Origin: Bacilli bacterium
GTDB taxonomy: Bacteria > Bacillota_I > Bacilli_A > RF39 > UBA660
Direction: 5' to 3'
Assembly: GCA_016302935.1 (NCBI GenBank)
Contig: JAEDMO010000005.1
Location: 1-36,913, forward strand
Length of the DNA: 36,913 nucleotides
This document shows, piece after piece, positions 1 to 6,118 of this stretch (positions are counted from its first letter, which is position 1; every line of letters begins with the position of its first letter). The notes beneath the pieces are model-generated. The model ran no database searches, was not told the DNA's origin, and saw only the letters and a program-made list of their open reading frames with translations. Both the position numbers and the translations under genes were made by a program.

Positions 1-54
1 TTTAAAGTTATTTACTAAATTAATAGCTTCTCCCATATGATCATAATCTCCATG
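1..54 (-). pseudogene. comEC 3'-end remnant, third copy (cut by window edge)
   Basis: Read on the minus strand this 54-nt stretch encodes 18 residues starting HGDYDHMGEAINLV, the same segment as residues 498-515 of the intact ComEC at 2949-5009. Similarity to comEC starts exactly at position 54; upstream (55 onward) the sequence is unrelated to comEC and instead matches the cassette end at 1516-1591. The remnant presumably continues beyond the window. It is read here as the comEC 3' end displaced when the cassette at about 55-1515 was inserted. The frame has no start upstream in common with comEC, so it is unlikely to be expressed as ComEC. Confidence 0.85.
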
Positions 55-65
55 TGGTGATTATC
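39..65 (-). other. Putative cassette recombination site, copy 1
   Basis: On the minus strand the left arm GATAATCACCA (65-55), a 5-nt centre CATGG (54-50) and the right arm AGATTATGATC (49-39) form an imperfect inverted repeat: 7 of 11 arm positions pair. The right arm and centre lie within the comEC remnant, while the left arm belongs to the cassette end. The two-arm, short-centre design is typical of core sites for tyrosine recombinases. The function is inferred. Confidence 0.55.
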
Positions 66-129
66 GGTTAAGCACACGTATGCAAAGTCTTTATTTACAA
101 AGAAAAAGAAGTATCAAAATGATAATTCT
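55..129 (-). repeat. Cassette-end repeat, copy 1 (~75 bp)
   Basis: This stretch matches 1516-1591 at roughly four positions in five, with at most one gap, although the genes next to each copy are unrelated. Both copies abut a comEC remnant at the same comEC nucleotide. It contains the block TTTATTTACAAAGAAAAAGAA near its middle (first 20 bases at 90-109) and a short inverted repeat TATCA (112-116) / TGATA (120-124) with a 3-nt loop. It lies just downstream of the C39-like gene, so it could act as the outer end of a mobile cassette, a recombinase arm-binding region, or a weak terminator. Confidence 0.75.
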
Positions 130-135
130 AAAAAT

Positions 136-711
136 TTATCTATTTATTAAAATTACTTCTCTATCTGATTCTTTCAATAATGAAAAATCTTTCTTTTCTT
201 CAGTGAATAATCGTTCTATTCTTACAATCCTATTATGAGTAAATGTTTCATGAAGTACTATTGCTACATCTTCGTCATCATAATAATAGTCTTCATTCAA
301 ATAATATGGATCAAAAATATAAGCAAAATTATCATCAATTTTTGTTATTAACACATAATGTTCAACACTCTGCCAACATCTTGCAATTATAACACCATTA
401 TTATCTACTGTTTTCTTCATATCAAACAAGTTAACTTTATCTTTACTTAATACTCTACAACTTATATTAAAATTTTTATTTTCATTGGCATATTTTACAA
501 AATATCTTGCAAGTAACTCTGCCTGTTTTCTGGAAGTTCCACCTTTGCCAATGATCCCATCTTCACCTTCTACATCCAATGTATATTTATAAACTGCTTT
601 TATAAGCGAAACTGGTACATCTTCTCTATCGTATAAATAGGCCAGCGCATTTATAAACGAAGTGGTTCCACAATCGTACTCCGTATTTTGATATCTTAAT
701 GGTATTTTCAT
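136..711 (-). CDS. C39-like (papain-fold) peptidase family protein
   Basis: A 191-residue protein with the layout of bacterial C39-like cysteine peptidases. Q8 and C14 lie in the N-terminal motif YQNTEYDCG, H118 lies in EHYVLI, and D134 lies in YIFDPYY; these are the expected oxyanion glutamine and Cys-His-Asp triad. No signal peptide or membrane segment is seen, so it is probably cytosolic and not the leader-peptidase domain of an ABC exporter, which would be much longer. The start at 711 has a Shine-Dalgarno sequence (TTGGAGATG, just upstream), and a TATAAT box lies at 731-736 on the minus strand. It is the last gene of the outer cassette at the comEC 3' end. Its substrate is unknown; peptidase activity is inferred from the motifs only. 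Confidence 0.7.
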   Translation of the reverse strand: MKIPLRYQNTEYDCGTTSFINALAYLYDREDVPVSLIKAVYKYTLDVEGEDGIIGKGGTSRKQAELLARYFVKYANENKNFNISCRVLSKDKVNLFDMKKTVDNNGVIIARCWQSVEHYVLITKIDDNFAYIFDPYYLNEDYYYDDEDVAIVLHETFTHNRIVRIERLFTEEKKDFSLLKESDREVILINR

Positions 712-736
712 TTTATCATCTCCAACAATTATTATA

Positions 737-934
737 TCATACTAATTCGTATTCTCTAGCAATTATACTGTCATCTGAACAATATTTTATTACATATTTG
801 CCACCTGCTTCATTTAATTATTTACCTATTTCAAAATATGCAATTACTTTATGTATTTCTTTTGAATAATCTTTTACTTTTGAATATATTTCATTATCTA
901 TTATTTTATTTTTTATTTCATTATAATAATTCAT
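737..934 (-). pseudogene. DUF1016 (YhcG-like nuclease family) remnant, stop-interrupted and shortened
   Basis: Reading from ATG at 934, behind a strong AGGAAGGAG ribosome site, the frame gives 38 residues ending AYFEIGK, then TAA (818-820). It continues in the same frame for 26 more residues (LNEAGGKYVIKY through REYELV) to a TGA at 737. The first part matches the start of DUF1016 N-terminal domains, whose conserved core reads roughly YFEIGKLLNEAGGKYG. The tail after GKY resembles the very end of the same family (VVKYAL...EYEL), which suggests an internal deletion joining N- and C-terminal coding parts, besides the premature stop. Intact family members are over 300 residues and carry a PD-(D/E)XK-like nuclease domain. 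This copy is clearly broken. It sits 11 nt after the comEC remnant stop. Confidence 0.65.
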
Positions 935-945
935 ATTACTCCTTC

Positions 946-1515
946 CTATGGACTGAAAGTCTCATTTTTTAATTTACTGTTTTTAATTTTAAACATAATA
1001 CTTCCATCTTCATCTGTTCTATATATTTTAGATTCTTTTAAACTTTCTAACACTTCTTTATTTGGATGACCATACCGATTATTCTTACCAACACTAATTA
1101 TTGAATATTTAGGATTTATTTCATTTATAAATTCAATACTTGAGCTCGTTTTACTTCCATGATGTCCTACTTTAAGTACATCTATATCGCTTATATTATA
1201 TTTATCTAAAATATCTTTTTCTTTCTCTATTCCAGAATCTCCCATAAACATAAAATTGTAACCATCTAACTCTATATAAATAACATTACTATTATCATTT
1301 TCATTATCATATTCTTTTGTTTGAAGAAAGTATAATTTTCTATTATCTATATTTAATTCTTTAATACATGAATAATATGGTATTTTCTTTTTGTCAAAAA
1401 CTTTTATCAAATCTTGTTCTAATTCATTAAACTCACCACAATTAAATATAACTTTCTCTATCTTAAAATTATTTACTAAGTTTATCGCTTCTCCCATATG
1501 GTCATAATCTCCATG
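946..1515 (-). pseudogene. comEC 3'-end remnant, second copy (metallo-beta-lactamase part)
   Basis: From 1515 down, the minus strand encodes HGDYDHMGEA and then the whole C-terminal part of a ComEC metallo-beta-lactamase domain. The 183 residues after the first internal ATG (1497) align without gaps to the last 183 residues of the intact ComEC at 2949-5009. By hand count about 132 of 183 are identical. FMGD and VGHHGS metal-ligand motifs are kept. An in-frame TAA lies just upstream of the junction, so it cannot be the tail of a longer protein; an internal ATG with a distant GGAG is the only possible start. The open frame has no disabling mutation, which suggests recent displacement or a reserve role after excision of the neighbouring cassette. 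Confidence 0.85.
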
Positions 1516-1526
1516 TGGTAATTATC
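1500..1526 (-). other. Putative cassette recombination site, copy 2
   Basis: Minus-strand left arm GATAATTACCA (1526-1516), centre CATGG (1515-1511), right arm AGATTATGACC (1510-1500). The left arm's reverse complement shares 7 of 11 positions with the copy-1 right arm and slightly fewer with this one. Sequence identity with the intact comEC begins exactly at the centre. Recombination between this site and 3503-3529 would release a circle of about 2003 bp and leave comEC open. Confidence 0.55.
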
Positions 1527-1591
1527 GTTTATGCATACGAATGAAATGTCTTTATTTGCAAAGAAAAAGAACTATCATTTTTGATAATTCT
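1516..1591 (-). repeat. Cassette-end repeat, copy 2 (~76 bp)
   Basis: Second copy of the sequence at 55-129, lying between the stop of the DUF488 gene and the comEC remnant. The inverted repeat TATCA (1573-1577) / TGATA (1582-1586) is kept, but its loop differs (four T instead of three A), so the stem is better conserved than the loop. The block from GTCTTTATTTGCAAAGAAAA is nearly identical to copy 1. No copy follows the intact comEC 5' part, as expected if this sequence belongs to the cassette and not to comEC. Confidence 0.75.
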
Positions 1592-2068
1592 TTAGTACTT
1601 TTTAATCAATTTCTTAATTTTAGGTTTAAGATCATATATTTCTTCTGTAGTTATTATCCTGGATTCACTAATTGATAATTCAGGAATTATAATACCTGTT
1701 TCAAGTCCTAACCAATCAGCTAGTAGTCTTCTATGACAAAAGTGTTCCTTGTTAATATTTAACCCTGGTAATTCATGACAAAGCAATATTATCTCTTCTC
1801 CAAATTTTTGATTTAAAGTATTAATTAATTCATTAGGATCTAAATTTTTTAATCTTAAATCATAAAATTCTTTAATATACCAGTCAATTAATTCATCTTC
1901 TGTTAAATTATCTGGGTTTTGATCATAATACTGCCATAAGTATAATCTTGGTGACATTTTCTTATATGCATTACCATAAAATCCCCAAGCATTTCCACCA
2001 TCACCAGTAATCGATACTAAATTACCACTCTTTGCATTCTCATAACAACTTGTTCCTTTTATAATCAT
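1592..2068 (-). CDS. DUF488 family protein
   Basis: A 158-residue protein with the DUF488 hallmarks: a middle segment ending ILLCHELPG (about 94-102) and then HFCHRRLLADWL (about 109-120). The paired Cys/His/Arg residues are the family signature. The family is small, cytosolic and of unproven biochemical function. ATG at 2068 is preferred over the GTG at 2077 because AGGTGG (2074-2079) is then spaced correctly. It has its own TATAAT box (2094-2099) and a perfect 10-bp palindrome between that box and the ribosome site. It is the second gene of the cassette next to the intact comEC, starting 36 nt after dinD, and no terminator separates the two. DUF488 genes often occur with accessory DNA-processing genes, which fits here. 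Confidence 0.75.
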   Translation of the reverse strand: MIIKGTSCYENAKSGNLVSITGDGGNAWGFYGNAYKKMSPRLYLWQYYDQNPDNLTEDELIDWYIKEFYDLRLKNLDPNELINTLNQKFGEEIILLCHELPGLNINKEHFCHRRLLADWLGLETGIIIPELSISESRIITTEEIYDLKPKIKKLIKKY

Positions 2069-2083
2069 TGAAACCACCTACAA

Positions 2084-2099
2084 ACTAATTAGTATTATA
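2084..2099 (-). promoter_or_regulatory. DUF488 promoter -10 with adjoining palindrome
   Basis: On the minus strand TATAAT (2099-2094) is followed at once by the palindrome ACTAATTAGT (2093-2084), placed where a start-site operator would be. No good -35 is visible. AATTAGT also occurs beside the TATAAT of the C39-like gene in the other cassette. An operator role is inferred. Confidence 0.4.
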
Positions 2100-2104
2100 A
2101 CACA

Positions 2105-2935
2105 CTATTCTAATATTTTAGTTTCTAACTTATTATTTTTTTCTAATTCCTTTAAACTTTTATCTGGAGTCGGAAGATTTTCTGGCATAGTTCCTCCAAG
2201 TTTTTGAATTGTATTTCTAATTTCTTTTCCAACCTCATAATGAGTTTTATTTGCTTCATTTTCTAATTTAATATTTTCATTCTTTAATTTTTGTTCAGTT
2301 TGAGAAATTCTAAATAAATTTGCTATTAATTCATCACTTCCCATATTATCTAAAATATCCTCCCGATATCTTAATTTCTTTCTTTTTGCTATATCATTTG
2401 CTGTTTCGCCATTATATAAACCTTTATAACCAGAGTTATGAAACCTATCAAAGTTTTTCACTCCCGCATTTCTAGCCGCAATATTTAATGAATAATTTCC
2501 TTTTCTAGTTAAATTTCTTTGATAAAATCTTTTTTCATCTTCAGTAAGTTCACTATATTCTTTTTCACTTACTTCTTGTTTTCTAGTTTGAATGGCAAAA
2601 TATGTTTGACCTAAAGCAACCATCTTCTTTTTAGGATTAGCATTTTGAACTATTAAATAACATATATATCTAGACAATTTATAATCTTTAATATATTCTT
2701 TTTTCCCTTTACCTGTTTTTATTGGTTTCCTGACTTCAGGAAGCCAATACGAAACATTGTTATTAGTATTTTTATAAGCAATAACTGCTTTTTGAATTAC
2801 TTTATGAAAATTTTCCCATTTGCTATATTCTAGTAATGGCATTAATTCACGTGCTAACCAATACTCATTTCCATTTTCATCTATATGCTTAATATCTTCA
2901 AACAATCTCTCTGTATATTCTTTTATCTCATTCAT
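2105..2935 (-). CDS. dinD: DNA damage-inducible protein D (DinD) homologue
   Basis: A 276-residue protein matching the DinD family over its full length (E. coli DinD is about the same size). It has an N-terminal BRO-N-like domain with ENGNEYWLARELMPLLEY, a central LGQTYFAIQTRKQE, then GYKGLYNGETANDIAKRK and NMGSDELIANLFRISQTE, followed by a charged coiled-coil-like tail. In E. coli DinD is an SOS-induced protein reported to act on RecA filaments; that role is not shown here. ATG at 2935 is chosen because AAAGGAGAT stands just before it; an upstream in-frame ATG at 2959 overlaps the end of comEC. The gene starts 13 nt after the comEC stop with no promoter of its own visible, so it is probably read from the comEC transcript. 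It is lead cargo of the inner cassette. Confidence 0.85.
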   Translation of the reverse strand: MNEIKEYTERLFEDIKHIDENGNEYWLARELMPLLEYSKWENFHKVIQKAVIAYKNTNNNVSYWLPEVRKPIKTGKGKKEYIKDYKLSRYICYLIVQNANPKKKMVALGQTYFAIQTRKQEVSEKEYSELTEDEKRFYQRNLTRKGNYSLNIAARNAGVKNFDRFHNSGYKGLYNGETANDIAKRKKLRYREDILDNMGSDELIANLFRISQTEQKLKNENIKLENEANKTHYEVGKEIRNTIQKLGGTMPENLPTPDKSLKELEKNNKLETKILE

Positions 2936-2948
2936 ATAAATCTCCTTT

Positions 2949-5009
2949 CTATGGTGCACATGTTTCTATTTTTAATTTATTATTTTTTATTTGAAACATA
3001 ATACTTCCATCATAATCTGTTCTATAATTTTTTGTATTACTTAGAGTATCTAATACAGATTCTTTAGGATGACCATATCTATTATTCTTACCAACACTTA
3101 TAAGGGAATATTCAGGATTAATACTATTAATAAATTCCTCACTAGAGCTTGTATTACTTCCATGATGTCCTACTTTTAAAACATCAATATCTTTTAAATT
3201 ATATTTTTCCATTAAATCTTCCTCCACTTTTATTCCTGCATCTCCCATAAATAGAAATTTATGATTATTTAGCTCTGTATATATAACAGACGAATTATCA
3301 TTTTCATTACCATAATCTTTATCATTTAAAAAATATAGTTTATCATCACCTATATTTAATTCTTTGACACATGAATAATATGGTATTTTCTTTTTATTAA
3401 GTACATTAATTAAATTTTGTTCTAATTCATTGAATTCACCACAATTAAAAATTGCCTTTTCTACTTTAAAATTTTCAACTAAATTAATAGCTTCTCCCAT
3501 ATGATCATAATCTCCATGAGTTAATATTAGATAATCTAGTTTTTTTACATTTATACTTTTTAAATATGTAATGATGGTTTTGGCGGTTTCATATTGGTAA
3601 TTGCCACCGGTATCAATTAAAATGTTTAATTTATTGTGAGGATATCTGATAAATGTGCTATCGCCTTGAGCTACATCCAAAAATATTATATAAAAGTTAT
3701 TATCTAAATATATTTTAATTTGACTATAAAATATAATTATTGGAATAATGAAAATAAATTTTTTATTTTTAATTGATAATAAGAATATTATATAGTAAAT
3801 TATTATTAATAGATAACTAGGTTTTGGAAATATAATTTTGGTAATTGTTATGGTACTAAAAATAAGCGATATTTTTTCTAAAAAAGTAGTTATTGTAGCT
3901 AAAATAATATCTAAGTGTGGAACTATAAGACAGATAAAGGAAAGAGGAAGAACAACGTAGGAGATTATTGGGATAAAAATAAGATTTATAATGATACTAA
4001 TAATATTTATTTCATAAAAGTTATAAATTAATATGGGAAAACTAGCTAAGGTAGATATAATGGAGGTAATTAGTAATTTTAAAAAATAATTATGAATATT
4101 TTTAATTTTATAACTAGTTAAAATGAGAAAATAGCTAACTAGATATGATAGTTGAAAGCCTATATTGACTAAATAAAAGGGATTTATTACTAAGATTATG
4201 ATTAAATTTAAATACATTAGATCAATTGTTTTGATCTTTAGATTGTAGATTTTGTTTATGCTAAGAAGAATGTACATAATGCCACTTCTTAAAATCGATG
4301 GTGTAAAATTTAAAAATAGCATATATATTAGTGTCATAACAATGCAGATTATATAACTAGTAACTATGCGATGGGTTATTTTTTTTAAGATTAAAAATAT
4401 TGTGCCAATTAGAAGAGATAAATGAAGTCCTGAGATAGATAATAGATGAGTAAGTCCATTATTTTGGTAAGAACTTAATACTTCTTCTTCTAGAAAATCT
4501 TTTTGTCCTAAGATGAAGGTTTTTATGTAAGGACTGCTTTTTTTGATATTTGAATCAATATAATTATTTAGCTTATTTTTAATATGATTAATAATAGATA
4601 CGTTATTTTTTATTTTTGTTATTTTTTGTGCATTAACTAAATAGTATATTTTATTATTATATAAATATTTTTTATAATTAAAATTATTGGGAATAGTGTT
4701 AGCTTTTGGGGTTGATAGAGTTCCCTTTATATAGATGGTATCCCCAATGTTTAAGTTTTTATGTAGAATTAAAAAATCTTCTTGATAATAATTAATTATT
4801 ATATTTTCTTTTCCTTTTACATAAATAGTTAGTTTGTTTTCTTTTATTTTTAGCTTAGTAATTGTTCCTTCAAATTTAGTCTCTTCTTTGGAATATTTAC
4901 TTTGATATGGAAAAAAGTTAATATTAATAAGACTATATATAATAGTGATAATGGCAATATATTTAAAATGTTTGCTATGATAATGTAAAATAGTTTTTAA
5001 TCTTTTCAT
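2949..5009 (-). CDS. comEC: ComEC DNA-uptake channel with C-terminal metallo-beta-lactamase domain
   Basis: A 686-residue membrane protein of the ComEC/Rec2 family, the channel that brings single-stranded DNA into the cytoplasm during natural transformation. The N-terminal segment (about 35-130) is a DUF4131/OB-like domain, followed by the multi-spanning competence domain (about 160-440, with NNGLTHLLSISGLHLSLLIG). From about 445 comes a metallo-beta-lactamase domain with DVAQGDSTFIRYP, THGDYDHMG (497-505), FMGD (587-590) and VGHHGS (610-615). Start ATG at 5009 follows AGGAA and overlaps comEA by 35 nt. The last ~189 codons appear to come from an inserted cassette: the same sequence from codon 498 to the stop recurs as displaced remnants at 946-1515 and 1-54. 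The frame is fully open, so the protein should be functional. Confidence 0.95.
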   Translation of the reverse strand: MKRLKTILHYHSKHFKYIAIITIIYSLININFFPYQSKYSKEETKFEGTITKLKIKENKLTIYVKGKENIIINYYQEDFLILHKNLNIGDTIYIKGTLSTPKANTIPNNFNYKKYLYNNKIYYLVNAQKITKIKNNVSIINHIKNKLNNYIDSNIKKSSPYIKTFILGQKDFLEEEVLSSYQNNGLTHLLSISGLHLSLLIGTIFLILKKITHRIVTSYIICIVMTLIYMLFLNFTPSILRSGIMYILLSINKIYNLKIKTIDLMYLNLIIILVINPFYLVNIGFQLSYLVSYFLILTSYKIKNIHNYFLKLLITSIISTLASFPILIYNFYEINIISIIINLIFIPIISYVVLPLSFICLIVPHLDIILATITTFLEKISLIFSTITITKIIFPKPSYLLIIIYYIIFLLSIKNKKFIFIIPIIIFYSQIKIYLDNNFYIIFLDVAQGDSTFIRYPHNKLNILIDTGGNYQYETAKTIITYLKSINVKKLDYLILTHGDYDHMGEAINLVENFKVEKAIFNCGEFNELEQNLINVLNKKKIPYYSCVKELNIGDDKLYFLNDKDYGNENDNSSVIYTELNNHKFLFMGDAGIKVEEDLMEKYNLKDIDVLKVGHHGSNTSSSEEFINSINPEYSLISVGKNNRYGHPKESVLDTLSNTKNYRTDYDGSIMFQIKNNKLKIETCAP
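3503..3529 (-). other. Putative cassette recombination site inside comEC, copy 3
   Basis: Minus-strand left arm TAATATTAACT (3529-3519), centre CATGG (3518-3514), right arm AGATTATGATC (3513-3503). The centre and right arm code for HGDYD, the metal-binding motif of the lactamase domain. The left arm is native comEC and differs from the cassette left arm (GATAATTACCA) except at A2, A5, T6, T7, A8 and C10. This is the position at which new cassettes would have to enter. Confidence 0.55.
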
Positions 5010-5670
5010 AAGTTGTATTTCCTATACCATCAATATTTAGTAGATCTTCTATTTGTTTAAATCCATATTCTTGGCGATATTTTATTATCGCTTCGGCTTT
5101 AGTTTGACCTAATCCAGGTACTTCTTTTAATTTTTCAATAGAGGCGGTATTAAGGTTTATTTTTTCTTCTTCATTTGTTTCATCTTTGGGTTCGTTTTCT
5201 TTAATATTGGCATCATTTTCAATGATTGGACAAAGACACGATGGAATTTTATTATTAGAAGAAGATTCTTTTTTTAAATTTTCTATTTCTTCTTTGGAAT
5301 AGATTATAATTACCATTTCGTCAGTTACTATTTTGGCTAAATTAACAGTAGAGGTATCGGCTTTTTTGGTTAATCCCCCCGATTTATTGATTACATCCAC
5401 TACCCGACTTTTTTCTTCTAAAGTATAGACGCCTGGTTTATTTACTTCTCCTTTAATATCTACTTTTACATATTTGGTAATGGACTCTTCTTTTTTCTCT
5501 TCTGTTTTTTCTTTGGATTCTTGTTCTTCTGCTATTTCAATTTCAGAGTTTAATGTTTCTTCTATGGAGCTTGCCTTAACAAGCATACTTTTTAGAATAA
5601 TTACCATACTTATTATGATAAATACTGTTATTATAATTATTATATTTAAATGTTTGCGAATAAATCTCAT
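4975..5670 (-). CDS. comEA: ComEA DNA receptor for competence
   Basis: A 231-residue membrane-anchored DNA-binding protein that hands captured DNA to ComEC. Residues 8-31 form one N-terminal membrane segment, followed by an acidic/lysine-rich linker, an SLBB domain (about 66-125, with VDIKGEVNKPGVYTL) and a C-terminal pair of helix-hairpin-helix motifs (about 171-231) with VPGLGQTKA and IDGIGNTTY. The linker contains SCLCP (C145, C147), an uncommon pair. ATG at 5670 follows AAAGGAAG. The 35-nt overlap with comEC implies translational coupling. It is transcribed divergently from the DUF192 gene across about 120 nt of AT-rich sequence. Confidence 0.93.
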   Translation of the reverse strand: MRFIRKHLNIIIIITVFIIISMVIILKSMLVKASSIEETLNSEIEIAEEQESKEKTEEKKEESITKYVKVDIKGEVNKPGVYTLEEKSRVVDVINKSGGLTKKADTSTVNLAKIVTDEMVIIIYSKEEIENLKKESSSNNKIPSCLCPIIENDANIKENEPKDETNEEEKINLNTASIEKLKEVPGLGQTKAEAIIKYRQEYGFKQIEDLLNIDGIGNTTYEKIKNYFTLS

Positions 5671-5772
5671 AATTACTTCCTTTCTTTTTATTTAGGTCTT
5701 TACTATATTATTCTTTAAAAGTTATGCATTTTTCTTTTTATTTTTGATGTTTTAAAAATTATTTATTTGTTG

Positions 5773-5778
5773 TATAAT
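5773..5778 (+). promoter_or_regulatory. Probable -10 box for DUF192-gpsA
   Basis: TATAAT stands 16 nt ahead of the chosen DUF192 start and just ahead of the AGGTGG ribosome site (5785-5790). TTTAAA at 5751-5756 is a poor -35; TTGATG at 5744 is too far away. This supports the downstream start for DUF192, because the upstream ATG at 5777 overlaps the -10 box. Confidence 0.5.
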
Positions 5779-5794
5779 GATAATAGGTGGTAGA

Positions 5795-6118
5795 ATGTAT
5801 TTGTGTTATAATAATCAAAAAATTGAACTATGTTGTCAGGATGGCTTTAAAAATAGATTGATGGGAATTATGTTTAAAAAAGATAAGTTAAATAAGGCAT
5901 TATACTTTAAAAGATGTAATAGCATTCATACTTTTTTTTGTAAACAAGATATTGCTGTAATTATGACCGATAAGGATGATAGGATAATATATTTTAATAA
6001 TAAAGTTAGACCAAACAAAGTAATTATTAAGCTTAAAGCTTATAATACATATGAACTACCGGTAGGATACTTTAAAAAATTAAAAGTTAATACTTATTTA
6101 AGAAAAGAGGAATGTTAA
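5795..6118 (+). CDS. DUF192 family protein
   Basis: A 107-residue protein with the full DUF192 pattern: an N-terminal stretch ending RLMGIMFKKDKL, then FKRCNSIHTFFCKQDIAVI, DKDDRIIYF, and a C-terminal ELPVGYFKKLKV. This family is a small beta-barrel; its molecular function is not established, and many members are exported, whereas this one has no signal peptide. The start at 5795 is chosen from AGGTGG four bases upstream and the -10 box overlapping the earlier ATG. The stop overlaps the start of gpsA (TAATG), so the two are co-translated. Confidence 0.85.
   Translation: MYLCYNNQKIELCCQDGFKNRLMGIMFKKDKLNKALYFKRCNSIHTFFCKQDIAVIMTDKDDRIIYFNNKVRPNKVIIKLKAYNTYELPVGYFKKLKVNTYLRKEEC

Noticed and set aside
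946..1497. Calling the 183-residue frame an independent hydrolase gene
   Set aside because: It aligns only to the C-terminal part of ComEC, lacks the first half of the lactamase domain, and has an in-frame stop just upstream of the comEC junction, so a remnant is the better reading.
55..3502. Classical insertion sequence or transposon around the cassettes
   Set aside because: No transposase, no terminal inverted repeats bracketing a unit and no target-site duplication were seen; only the comEC/end-repeat junctions recur.
1..5009. Explaining the comEC copies as simple tandem duplication or an assembly artefact
   Set aside because: The copies are about 72% identical at protein level, not near-identical, they share one exact breakpoint, and each is joined to the same end sequence but different cargo. 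Simple duplication or misassembly would not give this. Single-crossover insertion of DNA carrying a comEC fragment remains possible but does not predict a fixed breakpoint.
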